Shown piece after piece: positions 1 to 9,625 of a DNA stretch of 64,000 bases (position 1 is its first letter; each line of letters begins with the position of its first letter). The position numbers were made by a program, and so were the translations under genes. Origin of the DNA: Trichomonas vaginalis G3 (Eukaryota; Parabasalia; Trichomonadida; Trichomonadidae); NCBI RefSeq assembly GCF_026262505.1, contig NC_067206.1, positions 33,371,896 through 33,435,895 of the forward strand, read 5' to 3'. The notes under the pieces are model-generated. The model ran no database searches. It was not told the DNA's origin and was given only the letters and a program-made list of their open reading frames with translations.

Positions 1-761
1 TAAGGTGGAACGCAGTGCCGCCGTACCCATGATATGTTTACTAACTTTTGATTCAATTATTTCTTGTGTGAATAAAGCTATTAAATCTGTTTCGTCTTGA
101 GATTTGACACCAGAATCATTTACTTTTACCAACTTGTTTTCGTCTTGAGATTTGACACCAGAATCATTTACTTTTACCAACTTGTTTTCGTCTTGAGATT
201 TGACACCAGAATCATTTACTTTTACCAACTTGTTTTCGTCTTGAGATTTGACACCAGAATCATTTACTTTTACCAACTTGTTTTCGTCTTGAGATTTGAC
301 ACCAGAATCATTTACTTTTACCAACTTGTTTTCGTCTTGAGATTTGACACCAGAATCATTTTCTTTTCTCGATTTTCTTGCATTTTCTTGAGGTTTCACC
401 ACAGCTGTTTGATTTTTAAACTTCTGCCATCTGTTCTTCAAGTTTATATCAGTTCTTCCTGGGAAAAATTTCGCAATTTGGGCCCATTTTGAACCATACT
501 CCATGTAAAGTTTCCTCAATTTTTCATCTTCTTCCTGACTCCAATCATTATGAGAGATATTTGGAGATAAATAATTTACAAATCTCTCGCGTAATTTATT
601 TTGATCTCGAAGATGTATGTTCTTGTTTTTTTACTCAACTCTGCAAACTTTTCCTCAAGTTTTCTCCAACCTTTGGCACCATGTTCTCTAACATATTTTA
701 GGATCTCCTCATCTTCATCCTTTGTAAATTTCTTCTTCGGGATGTACTTACTACTTCCCAA
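1..761 (-). pseudogene. Myb-domain (R2R3-like) gene, 3' part off the window, frame broken
   Basis: Read on the minus strand, 761 to about 632 encodes a first Myb repeat (FTKDEDEEILKYV, then GWRKLEEKF). A second repeat follows in another frame from about 600 to 430 (DWSQEEDEKLRKLY, KWAQIAKFF, GRTDINLKNRW), typical of trichomonad Myb regulators. The second frame continues through the 48-bp repeats and off the window edge. The two frames meet at an A/T run near 625-631. No in-frame ATG is seen at the start: the frame opens with TTG next to a TCACTTTT initiator-like motif, while a nearby ATG lies one base out of frame across a six-T run. Both breaks are single-base shifts at homopolymers, so assembly error and true decay are both possible. 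The Myb identity is secure; expression is not. Confidence 0.75.
91..361. repeat. 48-bp coding tandem repeat, about 5.6 copies
   Basis: Units start at 91, 139, 187, 235, 283 and 331, and the last is partial. They appear identical apart from the edges. On the minus strand each unit encodes 16 residues, NKLVKVNDSGVKSQDE, in frame with the Myb repeat upstream. It is therefore a charged low-complexity tail of the Myb protein, probably a recently expanded minisatellite. Confidence 0.9.
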
Positions 762-1665
762 AAAAGTGATTTTGACATCAAATTCAAAATTTTAAAAATT
801 TTAATCGCTCTTGATTCAAATTTTTGTTTAAATATATAGCTATTCAAAATAGCTTTTTAATCTATTTTAACTAATAGTAGCTGCTATGATGTACTTTTTA
901 TCTCTCAAAAAGAGTTATCATTGAATTATTATTTGTTGGTGTTCAATTGTTAATTTATTAAAATCATGTCCTTGGAATGATATCACGTGTGAATGATTCA
1001 TACGTTGAAGTTTCTTTTCAAGGATACTTTTGAAAGGAAATATATTTTTTCAATGTTAATTTTAAAACCCATAAAATGTTTGTTATTTTTCAACAATTGC
1101 TTTTAAGGTCCTCTTAAAATACTCCAAATACTAACTAAATGTTTCAGAGAATTGAATTCCCACTCATTTCTTTGAAAATTTTGAATGAATTTCTACCAAA
1201 ATTTTTGTATCAGATACCACAAATTTTCAAAGAAAAAAACAAATTCTTACATGTACTATAGTAGATAATCATCAATTTGTAAGAAATGAACATAAAAATT
1301 TTTTTTAAATAAAATTTTGAGTCATTTCTTCCGAAGGTGCCACCAACTCAGTTTAAAACCCTCATAGTTATTAATAGAATGATTGATCCAGAATATGAAT
1401 TGCGCAGGAGATGATGTATAATTATGCTAAGGTCTATTTAGTTTAATATTATCATTTAGAAATCAATAATACATTCATTTCAGTTTTTATTTTTCGATAA
1501 TCCCTTTTCTCAACATTGGTTCTCGAGAATTCCATAATATTACAAATAATATTAGAGAACGTAATAAGATCTAATAACATTAGTCGGAATTATCGTCCGC
1601 TAAAAAAATCTCGGTCGCAATTCAATTTTTTTGGGACATAAAGTGGCAAACAGCCGCAGGCTGTG

Positions 1666-1745
1666 GGGAAAAAGACCATAGTTTAGTGGTACAATCATCG
1701 ATTTGGATAATAGTGGTCATAGGTTCGATTTAATTTTCAGGTTTT
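1666..1745 (+). other. tRNA-like pol III box sequence (possible tRNA remnant)
   Basis: TAGTTTAGTGG fits the tRNA A box. About 43 bases later comes GGTTCGATTTA, close to the B box, which is the spacing of an intronless tRNA. A T-rich run that could end pol III transcription follows. The acceptor, anticodon and T stems do not pair properly, so this is not a functional tRNA gene as read. It may be a tRNA remnant, a tRNA-derived short element or chance. Confidence 0.3.
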
Positions 1746-2329
1746 CTTTTTTTCTTTTTTCTTATTTGTTAGTATTTTGAAGGCAAATAATAAATATTCA
1801 CTAGATTTAACTATGCATATTATATTATAATGTTATGACACTTGGAATTATTTGGCAGTAAAATAATTAAACTCATTATCGAAAAATGATTTTATCGAAA
1901 ATTGAATAATAAAGCATTTGTTCATGATATAATGACATATACTTGATATACTATTATATTCAATACTTCTGACTTCTATTTATTTTATAATTACTGTTAA
2001 TTAAATACGTATTAATCATAAACGATAAATATAACAAAATTAATTGTATCAATTCCTTTAAAATCTATTGCTTAATAGATTGAAATCTAAATCTTAACAT
2101 TTAATTGATAGATGGAAAAAATATAATGATATATTTTCATTTATGAGCCAACTATTTCGATTTTATGAATCGGAAATACATATACATATGGGAGATTATA
2201 TAAATATGCAGAATTTAGACATATAAAAAATAAAATTAATTGAATTTTTGTTGTTTATTTCGATTTGAATGATTTTCATAGATAACAGCTTTAAACAATT
2301 ATTTATAATTCTAATTACCAGCATGTTTT

Positions 2330-2412
2330 ATGAAAAAAGAAAAAAATCTTTTCATAAAATTTAATCGAACCTGGTTCCTCAACTCATACAACTACACCAT
2401 AAGAAATTATCG
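2330..2412 (-). other. second tRNA-box-like sequence, inverted relative to the first
   Basis: On the minus strand, TGGTGTAGTTG (A-box-like) is followed by AGGTTCGATTAA (B-box-like) and then a T-rich run. The spacing is only about 28 bases, too short for a tRNA. Like the plus-strand sequence near 1670 it is preceded by GGGGAAA and followed by T-rich sequence, suggesting the two are related and inverted. Confidence 0.25.
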
Positions 2413-2825
2413 CTTTCCCCTCAATTTTTTAGATATTTATGCTTTCCCTCCAACGTGGCTTGATTTTTTCAACTCCATTATATGAGAAACAATACTATCC
2501 ATATAATTACAAATGTATTGGTAAAGTTTAAAAAGTATTTTAGTTTTGGCGGGATAATTTTTTATCATCAAAATCTTGACATTCTATCGTCAAAATTTTG
2601 TCATCCTATCGTTTAACGTACTCAAAAATTGAGAAGGGAACGAGTTTTTTTAAAACCACCGATATTTCTGGTTAATGTTAATACAAATTTGCAGGAAAAA
2701 TTGTTAAACTCTGATGAAATTTGCTGAATAGCAAATCTATTCTGCACGCCTGTAAGGTCGATGAAAAAATGAGCGTTTTTAAAAAACCGCCGTTTGAGAG
2801 GAAAATTGAGAGCCCCGATGTATAC

Positions 2826-2902
2826 TTTTTGACATTGTCAAAAACTTTGAAAGGACTAAAAAATTTTAGTGTCAGAAAGTTTACAAATGTATACTTTCTG
2901 AC
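2826..2902. repeat. two adjacent inverted repeats
   Basis: TTTTTGACA and TGTCAAAAA flank one base at 2826-2844. GTCAGAAAGT (2871-2880) and ACTTTCTGAC (2893-2902) form a perfect 10-bp inverted repeat with a 12-base loop. Related sequence occurs at 36414-36431. Confidence 0.75.
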
Positions 2903-3179
2903 AAACAGACTCTCAAAAAGTACTCAAACTGCGGTTTTTAATTTCCGCACTTTTTTTTGGCGACCTTATATCCAAAATAATGCATTGTTTTTCATCACTG
3001 GTTCCACATTTTGCTTTGGTTTTGAAAGCTTGTATGGCAATATGTTTCATTTATTGTATTATATTCATCAACAAAGATTTGGATGGTTGCTTAGGACATT
3101 GGTTGATGAACATAAATTTTAGTCGTAATACAATTTATGTGAAAAATTTTTGTGATTTGAAATTTTTTTAAAAATTATT

Positions 3180-3767
3180 ATGAAGTTTGTTATAACTGGC
3201 TTTGGACCATTCCCTGGAGTTCCAGAGAACCCCGCAGCAATCGTAGCAGAAAAGACTGCTAATATTCTCAAATCAAAAGGATATTATGTTGAGTTTCATT
3301 CATTAAAAGTTTCAATTGATGGATGCAATTCATTTTACGAAAAACTAACAGGAAAAGATATATTTGTTTTGCACATTGGTGTATACACTGAACTGAAAAA
3401 GCCAGAGATTGAACTTGTCGGACAAAATATTGCTAACTTCGGGGTTCCAGATGCAGATGGAAACGTGCTCCATAACCAGAAAATAGATAAAAATCTCAAA
3501 CTCGGAGAGAAAATTCAAAATCCAGTAGATTTTCAAAAATTAATTCCAAATGAAGTTGATTTCGGATATTCTCGTGATGCAGGACAATACATTTGCAACT
3601 ATATTTACTTCTTAGCATTACAAAACATTAATAAAAAGACAAAAGGAGCAGTTTTTGTTCATATTCCAGCTTTCAGTTCATATCCGGAAGAAACATGTGT
3701 TTCTAACATGGTTAAATTCTCTGAAGGAATCATTAATAATTGCAATACTTTTGGAATTAAAAAATGA
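3180..3767 (+). CDS. pyroglutamyl-peptidase I (peptidase family C15)
   Basis: The 195-residue protein begins MKFVITGFGPF, the signature start of pyrrolidone-carboxylate peptidases, cytosolic cysteine enzymes that remove N-terminal pyroglutamate from peptides. The catalytic triad of the family is present: Glu78 in EIELVGQN, Cys139 in SRDAGQYICN and His161 in VFVHIPAF. The length is slightly below the usual 200-215 residues. The start is an ATG after an A/T-rich leader, and AATAAA lies at the stop. The gene stands alone between long spacers. Triad and fold motifs are seen directly; substrate range is inferred from the family. Confidence 0.92.
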   Translation: MKFVITGFGPFPGVPENPAAIVAEKTANILKSKGYYVEFHSLKVSIDGCNSFYEKLTGKDIFVLHIGVYTELKKPEIELVGQNIANFGVPDADGNVLHNQKIDKNLKLGEKIQNPVDFQKLIPNEVDFGYSRDAGQYICNYIYFLALQNINKKTKGAVFVHIPAFSSYPEETCVSNMVKFSEGIINNCNTFGIKK

Positions 3768-4130
3768 ATAAAAATTAGTTTTTATTTTTTTATTTTTTAA
3801 ATCAAGCTTGCTGTTTAACTCAGTAGCTCGTAGTTTAACATCTTTGGTCTATATTAGTTTCTAGTTTTCCTTAACTATACAAAGTTCATTAGAGTTTTAT
3901 TATGTACAATTATTTTGAATTTCATTGTAAATTCATTCCATGAATGCATCATTCTATCATGGGAAAACTTGTGTTAACAGAATGGTGGGTACTATAAGCG
4001 CGAAAATAGAAAAGTCATTATAAGATTCATATTCTTGGTTTGTATTCGTTAATTGACGACAAAAGACTAGCACTGAATGGACCCCATATAAAGGCTCCTT
4101 TGACACAATGACTTCATTTTTTTTTTAATT
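3768..4130. other. intergenic region with initiator-like motif at its end
   Basis: About 360 bases with no gene. At 4108-4126 an ATG, a TCA and a run of ten T residues precede the next open frame. The ATG is one base out of frame with the downstream protein. Confidence 0.5.
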
Positions 4131-5687
4131 TTGAGTAATTCAATTGATTCATTATTTACTTTTCTAGATCAAGCTGACAAAAAAGAGGCCAAAAGATCAG
4201 TACCCATTGTACCAGATTTAGTTTCAGTATTGAATAACAAAAAGAAAGAGCTAAAAAAACAAATTAAAGAAACTGAAACGAGAATAAATGAATTTACTGC
4301 AATTCGAGATGCATCTTTTCAACAAAAATCCAATTACATGGCAGAAATAACCAAAATGCAAGAGAAAATCGAAAGAATTCTTAAAGATAAAGAAATATTA
4401 ACCAGCAAATTGCAAGAATCAACAGATAAACTTGAAGAATTACGAAATACACCACCTATTAACGAACAAGAACAGATTAATCAGTTAGTAAACCAAGGAT
4501 TAAAAGATTTTAAAGCACAATCCAACGAAAAACTTAATAAACAACTTCACAAACTTATGTCAGATCAAGCAAAGAAAGCTGCAGAAGAGTTTGCACCTCA
4601 TTTACAGCAACTTAAAACAAAACATTGGGCAGATCTTTCAGTATTACAAACAGAGCATGTCAAAGAACTTGAAAGGCTAAAACAGAAAAAGTGTGAGGAT
4701 ACAAGAGTATTTTTAGCACAGTTTCGCGATCAATTTCGAGAACAAACAAATGAAATGGTTAAAACATCAATGAAAGAGAACAACAATGCAATAGAACGCT
4801 ATAGGCAAAAGGCAGAAAAAGAATTATCACTATTTAACGCAGATTTATCATCAGCATTGAGAAATTTAGAATTTTCTATAAATGAAATCAAAAGAAGATA
4901 TCAAAGGGACATAGAAATCGAAAGAAATTCTACTTTAAGGAAAATTGAAGAGGCAAAACGAAGTATTTCGTCAGCAAAAAGAGTTGCCGAACAAAGAATG
5001 ACGCAATTGGATAATATTAAGACTGAAAACAACTTTGTTGCCCAAAATCTTCCTGTTGTTGAGTTAGAACAGAAATTAAATGAGAAAAATAATTTAATAA
5101 TTCAAAGAAGGAAAGAAAGCCTTGAAAATGAAGTCACTGAACTCCAAAATGAGCTTGATGCTGATTTTCAACTGCAAGTTAGCCAAAACAAACAGAAAAA
5201 CGAAAGAAAAATAATAAAATTAAAAGAAGACATAGATTATCTAGAATCTGAGAAGAACCATATGTTGCAGATGTATGAAAGACTTGGATCGCAGAGAGAA
5301 AGGGCAGAAAAAAGAAAAGAAATTTCTGATGAAGAAATTCGTCACATAAATAGTGAAATTTCCAGCTTGAAAGATAGGCTATTTACTTTATCGACGAATC
5401 AGCCCAAGCCTGACTTGTCATCAACGAAAAAGAGCAATGAAATTATTTCATCGTTAAGAAGGGAAATAAAGGAAGTTGAAATTGAGCAGAAAAGACAAAC
5501 CAAAGAGTTTGAAGCAAGAATTTCCATAATGAAAGAAAGACAAGAGGCCACGCTCAAAAAAACTGGTGAAAAGGTCAAAAAACTCATAGAAGAGAAAGAT
5601 AAGGAAATAAGAGAATTATCAGAGAACTTAAACAAGGCAAATGAGATGCTAATAAAGGCATCAAACGCTATGAAAGGCAACTTTTAG
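4131..5687 (+). CDS. long coiled-coil protein, unknown function
   Basis: About 518 residues, almost wholly charged heptad-like helix rich in Glu, Lys, Gln and Arg after a short start (SIDSLFTFLDQ). No catalytic domain, signal peptide or membrane segment is seen. Such proteins are usually cytoskeletal or scaffold components, but nothing here names a partner. The open frame starts at TTG in a start-like context just after TCATTTTTT. The nearest upstream ATG (4108) is one base out of frame across a ten-T run, and the first internal ATG is codon 69. The true start is therefore uncertain: homopolymer error, a lost ATG or a non-ATG start. Confidence 0.8.
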   Translation: MSNSIDSLFTFLDQADKKEAKRSVPIVPDLVSVLNNKKKELKKQIKETETRINEFTAIRDASFQQKSNYMAEITKMQEKIERILKDKEILTSKLQESTDKLEELRNTPPINEQEQINQLVNQGLKDFKAQSNEKLNKQLHKLMSDQAKKAAEEFAPHLQQLKTKHWADLSVLQTEHVKELERLKQKKCEDTRVFLAQFRDQFREQTNEMVKTSMKENNNAIERYRQKAEKELSLFNADLSSALRNLEFSINEIKRRYQRDIEIERNSTLRKIEEAKRSISSAKRVAEQRMTQLDNIKTENNFVAQNLPVVELEQKLNEKNNLIIQRRKESLENEVTELQNELDADFQLQVSQNKQKNERKIIKLKEDIDYLESEKNHMLQMYERLGSQRERAEKRKEISDEEIRHINSEISSLKDRLFTLSTNQPKPDLSSTKKSNEIISSLRREIKEVEIEQKRQTKEFEARISIMKERQEATLKKTGEKVKKLIEEKDKEIRELSENLNKANEMLIKASNAMKGNF

Positions 5688-6676
5688 TATTTTTATTATG
5701 TTGTTTGTTGAAATTAAAGCTATTTTTCATGTATTAATACATTTATAAGGAAAGTTAATATATTATGCGTCTAATTGAATTCTTCCTTAAAAAATTGGAA
5801 ATATCTCGAAAATTAATGAATCAAAACTAACTCCAAATTTGGGAATGAACTTAAAATTTAGTATATTAGGAAATTTTAGCTTCTTATTATACAGAAACTC
5901 ATAAATACAATATAAGATTCAAAAATATGAAATATTATTTGAGTTTCTTCTATTTTTGAAGCAGCATCACTATGTGCTTTGAGCTTGTTAGACATCGGTA
6001 AAGTTGAATTGCCATATTGCTATCAATCGACCAGTGAATTTATTTTCATCGAATTAATATTACATTTGGCTCTATTGTATATATTACTTTAACTATTTGG
6101 TCATATTCTTCACAAAAATAGAATCTTAAGATTATGACTTTTTGGTAGAGTTTTCTGAAAAATCTATATATTAATTGTAAAGTAAAATTGATAAAAACAC
6201 AAAAATGGTTTATGAGCGAATTTGCTTATTTATAAAGCGATGAAGAAACAGCCTCGTTAAAACTCTCAAGAATTGAATGTGACTTTAAAAAGTTGATAAA
6301 TTCCATTATTTCTAAGAGAAGTTGATTACTCTTACAATGATTTGCAGGATTAATTCAAATCACGCAATATTCAAAAACTCTTCACAATTTTTTACGTTCC
6401 GAAAATTTTTCGAAGATTTGTAATATTATAATTATTTTAATCATTTTCAAATATTTTGCTAAATGGTCAAATAGCGAAAATCAGAAAATAATATGAGAAA
6501 TATATGTTGTGACAATCTTTGCAACCATTAATTTTTCAATAATATTCAATCTCTAAAATCTCACAAATATTGAATAGAGAATATTTAAAATTTTAAAAAG
6601 TATAAACTCAATAATATATGCGATCTATACATGTAGCTGATATTATATATAAAACGAAAAAATTGAATCAAATATC
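5688..6676. other. intergenic region, nothing recognised
   Basis: Nearly 1 kb of AT-rich sequence with no open frame of note, no clear repeat and no RNA signature that I could see. Confidence 0.5.
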
Positions 6677-7789
6677 ATGAATGGCTCTGTTGAGTATGTA
6701 CTCCATTTATATTCTCCATTTTTTCATGCAACAAATGATGAATTGAATTTCGTTGGGACAAAGATGCCCGTTCCAAGGCTTAATCCCGAAGTTATTCGCG
6801 ATATAATTGTTTCGGCACAAGAGCATTTTAAAAATCAACCGAATGTATTAAACCTTGAACTCCCGATGTATGTTGTTGGCGATATACATGGCAATCTTAA
6901 AGACCTACTAAGAATTATTTCTCCTCATTTAATGAATTCTAACGCAAAATTCCTATTTCTGGGTGATTACGTTGATCGAGGAAGCTTTTCTCTTGAAGTC
7001 GTTACACTGCTTTATGCTTTAGTCCTCAAGTTCCCAAATCGTTTTTTCCTTATTCGCGGCAACCACGAAGTAACTGGTGTTTCCAAAGTCAACGGCCTAT
7101 ATAGCGATTGCCTATTCAGCTATAATGCAATTGATTTAGTTGCTCCTATATATGAATCTTTCAGTTATTTGCCACTTGCTGCAATAATTGGAGGAAACAT
7201 ACTTTGCATACATGGAGGTCTTGGCCCATCATTTAACTATATCGACCAACTGAAGCATTATCAGCGACCAATTACTGAATTGACAGACGAAGTTTTATCA
7301 GATTTACTTTGGTCAGATCCCAATACAATGGCATCGACATATTTAGAATCACCTAGAGGCAAAGGTAAGCTTTTTGGAACAATTGCTATCAATCAATTCC
7401 TTAAAGATAATAATATCAGATACATTATAAGAGGACACCAATGCGTAGAACATGGAGTTGAGTTTTTCAATGAAAATATATTTACCATATTCTCATCAAG
7501 CTTCTATAATGATGAAAATGAAAACAAAGCTGGATATCTGTTCCTTTCCGAACACGGACATCATCATTCAATCATTTTAGAGCCATTCCATCATACGTCA
7601 CGCATTAATGCAAACTTCCAAGATTACATGAACTTATCAATCAGAAAACCTAAATCGTATATCGGAGAGACTTCTTCAGCATATAAAAATCAATTCGCTG
7701 CAATGAGCATAGTTGTTAAGAAACCAAATACTTATATGATAGGAAAGAGAAGAACTGTGGCGCCTTCCAGTGCGAAAGTTCGAAAATGA
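6677..7789 (+). CDS. PP1/PPP-family serine/threonine protein phosphatase
   Basis: The 370-residue protein has the complete PPP metallophosphatase core: GDIHG at 68-72, GDYVDRG at 96-102, RGNHE at 127-131, LCIHGG near 176-181 and RGHQ at 252-255. These bind the two active-site metals and phosphate. The enzyme removes phosphate from Ser/Thr of proteins; the sequence resembles PP1-type catalytic subunits, a group greatly expanded in trichomonads. An N-terminal stretch of about 60 residues and a basic C-terminal tail (GKRRTVAPSSAKVRK) lie outside the core. The ATG is the first in frame. Partner subunits cannot be told from sequence. Confidence 0.93.
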   Translation: MNGSVEYVLHLYSPFFHATNDELNFVGTKMPVPRLNPEVIRDIIVSAQEHFKNQPNVLNLELPMYVVGDIHGNLKDLLRIISPHLMNSNAKFLFLGDYVDRGSFSLEVVTLLYALVLKFPNRFFLIRGNHEVTGVSKVNGLYSDCLFSYNAIDLVAPIYESFSYLPLAAIIGGNILCIHGGLGPSFNYIDQLKHYQRPITELTDEVLSDLLWSDPNTMASTYLESPRGKGKLFGTIAINQFLKDNNIRYIIRGHQCVEHGVEFFNENIFTIFSSSFYNDENENKAGYLFLSEHGHHHSIILEPFHHTSRINANFQDYMNLSIRKPKSYIGETSSAYKNQFAAMSIVVKKPNTYMIGKRRTVAPSSAKVRK

Positions 7790-8359
7790 TGGTTCTTTTT
7801 ATTTGATATTAGATAAATTTATTGTAAATGTTTGTAATTTTACTAATCATCTCTTCTTTTTTATTCCTATGTCAATATTTTATCATATCAGCTGGAAAAT
7901 CTAGTTCATTGATATACAACGAATAGACAGATACAATAGATATATAATTTTACATAATATTTTTTTTTGATTTCATGAATCAAAGACTCGAAAAGGGATA
8001 TTTACATAATATTCATGTGGAATGCATTTACTTTTAATCTAACAAAATCTGACCTCGCAGAACCCATAATTTCTTCTTCCCAATTTCGCATCAAATGTAA
8101 AATCATCGTTTTTAAGAATAATACTATCAATGATGGTTCATTAATTCCAAAATCACCAAGTCCGGTTCAATTTAATGCATGCATTAAATTCAACCGGTAT
8201 TAATTCAATTTTCGATGGTGATTCAAAATTTCCGCTCTCAGAATAAAATATTGCTGAGCATTATATAAGGAAAATAAAATGCATAATTTCGTTCAATTTT
8301 TTCAGGACTATAGATTTCAATGAGATTTATGAAAATTCTTAATTGACCAATAAATCGTG
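7790..8359. other. intergenic region containing a 36-bp near-palindrome
   Basis: No gene is seen in this spacer between the phosphatase and the sugar transporter. The notable feature is the large palindrome at 8162-8197, about 160 bases upstream of the transporter ATG. Confidence 0.6.
8162..8197. repeat. 36-bp near-perfect palindrome
   Basis: The arms start CCGGTTCAATTTAATGCA and end with its complement. Only one base pair, the C at position 7 of each arm, fails to match. There is no spacer, so as DNA it could extrude as a cruciform or bind a dimeric protein. Confidence 0.9.
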
Positions 8360-9625
8360 ATGCCTCAGATTCCCAAGATCTCGAATCCTTATGTTTGTGG
8401 CATTCTTCTTACAATGGGTGGTGTAGATATGGGTTTTGGCCTTGTGTACACCTCTTTCACCCTTACAGCTATCTCCAACAAGTTTGATATGAATAAACTT
8501 CAGTCAACATGGTTCACTTGCATCGGTTTACTTGCAGCTATGGTTGCAGCCCTCATCATTAACCCATTTGTTAATCGTTACGGAAAGAGATGGACTGGTT
8601 TCATAACGGCCATCTACGGTGTTTTCGCATGGGTTATTCTTGGTCTCTCAACTAACAAAGCAATGGTATTTGTTTTCAGAGCTCTTTCGGGTATGACAGT
8701 CGGATTCTATTCAACTATCTGCCCAACCTTCATTGCAGAAGTTGCTCCTGTCGAAAGGAAGTTTTTGTTCGGCTTCATGAACCAAATAGGTATTGCTATA
8801 GGTTTCCTCATCGTTACTGTGCTAGGTATTTATGTTTCATGGCAAGCCGTTTCAATCATTTGCGCATTTCCATCATTCATTCTCGCCTGCTCATTCCTCT
8901 TTATCCCTGAGCCAGAAATCGCAGCAGTTACCGTTTCTTGCTCTCATCTCTTGAAGTTTAAGAAAGAATTATTCATCGCTTTCTTATGCATGTTCTTCTT
9001 GCAGTTCTCCGGTATCAATGCAGTTATGTCTAACATGCAGATCATTATTACCAATGCAAAGCTTACAATTTCGACCAGTTTGATTGGTATTCTTACAAAC
9101 GTTATCCAACTCATTTCTACGATTCTTTCAGCTATTGTTGTCGACAAACTTGGTCACAGAATCTGTTGGATTATTTCATCCCTTGGTCAGTTGATTTCTT
9201 TCGTTCTTTTGTGCCTTCATCAAAAAGTTAATTTGCCATCATGGGTATTTATGATTGGTCTCTTCCTAGAACAGCTTACTTATGGTATTGGAACAGGTCC
9301 AATTCCTTTCGCTGCAGCTGCAAACCTTTTCAGAGTTGAATTATGCGCAAATGCCATGGCTGTTTCAACTGCTGAAAATTGGCTTCTATCTACCATTGTA
9401 TGCCTCATTTGGCCTTACTTGGAGTCCGGATTGACTCTTGGCTACGCTTTCCTTTTCTTCGTCGGAATTCAGGTCCTCGCCATCATCTTTGGTGTAATTG
9501 TTTTCAAGCCAAAGGGAAAGGAGGAAACAAAGGACGACGACGTCTCTTCTTCTTCACAAGAAAATGAAGAAGCAGAGAATATGAGCAGAAGATTATCACA
9601 CGCCAAAGAGATTCCGGAACTCTAA
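8360..9625 (+). CDS. MFS sugar-porter-family transporter
   Basis: About 421 residues with roughly 12 hydrophobic segments and sugar-porter hallmarks: NRYGKRW after segment 2, FRALSGMTVGFYS, then a PTFIAEVAPVERK loop matching the family PxxxxE motif, and DKLGHR in the second half. It should move a hexose or related solute across the plasma or an internal membrane. The C-terminal tail is acidic and serine-rich (DDDVSSSSQENEEAENM). I place the start at the ATG at 8360; a GTG lies one codon upstream. Base use is richer in C than the flanks, suggesting a well-expressed gene. Substrate cannot be inferred. Confidence 0.88.
   Translation: MPQIPKISNPYVCGILLTMGGVDMGFGLVYTSFTLTAISNKFDMNKLQSTWFTCIGLLAAMVAALIINPFVNRYGKRWTGFITAIYGVFAWVILGLSTNKAMVFVFRALSGMTVGFYSTICPTFIAEVAPVERKFLFGFMNQIGIAIGFLIVTVLGIYVSWQAVSIICAFPSFILACSFLFIPEPEIAAVTVSCSHLLKFKKELFIAFLCMFFLQFSGINAVMSNMQIIITNAKLTISTSLIGILTNVIQLISTILSAIVVDKLGHRICWIISSLGQLISFVLLCLHQKVNLPSWVFMIGLFLEQLTYGIGTGPIPFAAAANLFRVELCANAMAVSTAENWLLSTIVCLIWPYLESGLTLGYAFLFFVGIQVLAIIFGVIVFKPKGKEETKDDDVSSSSQENEEAENMSRRLSHAKEIPEL

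Larger units (their letters stand above)
762..3179. other. gene-poor intergenic region
   Basis: About 2.4 kb of AT-rich sequence without a convincing gene. The longest open frame (about 2721-3122, plus strand) starts at TTG, matches no family I recognise and overlaps inverted repeats, so it is not called. The region holds a GC-rich hairpin near 1651-1663 (CAGCC/GGCTG), two tRNA-box-like sequences, and inverted repeats at 2826-2844 and 2871-2902. Confidence 0.6.

Noticed and set aside
1-361. CRISPR-like array
   Set aside because: The 48-bp repeats are head-to-tail with no unique spacers and lie in a eukaryotic coding frame.
97-492. Plus-strand 131-codon repeat frame
   Set aside because: It is the antisense shadow of the Myb protein's 16-residue repeat and starts at TTG.
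2721-3122. 133-codon plus-strand frame
   Set aside because: TTG start, no family, overlaps inverted repeats and lacks an initiator; most likely chance.
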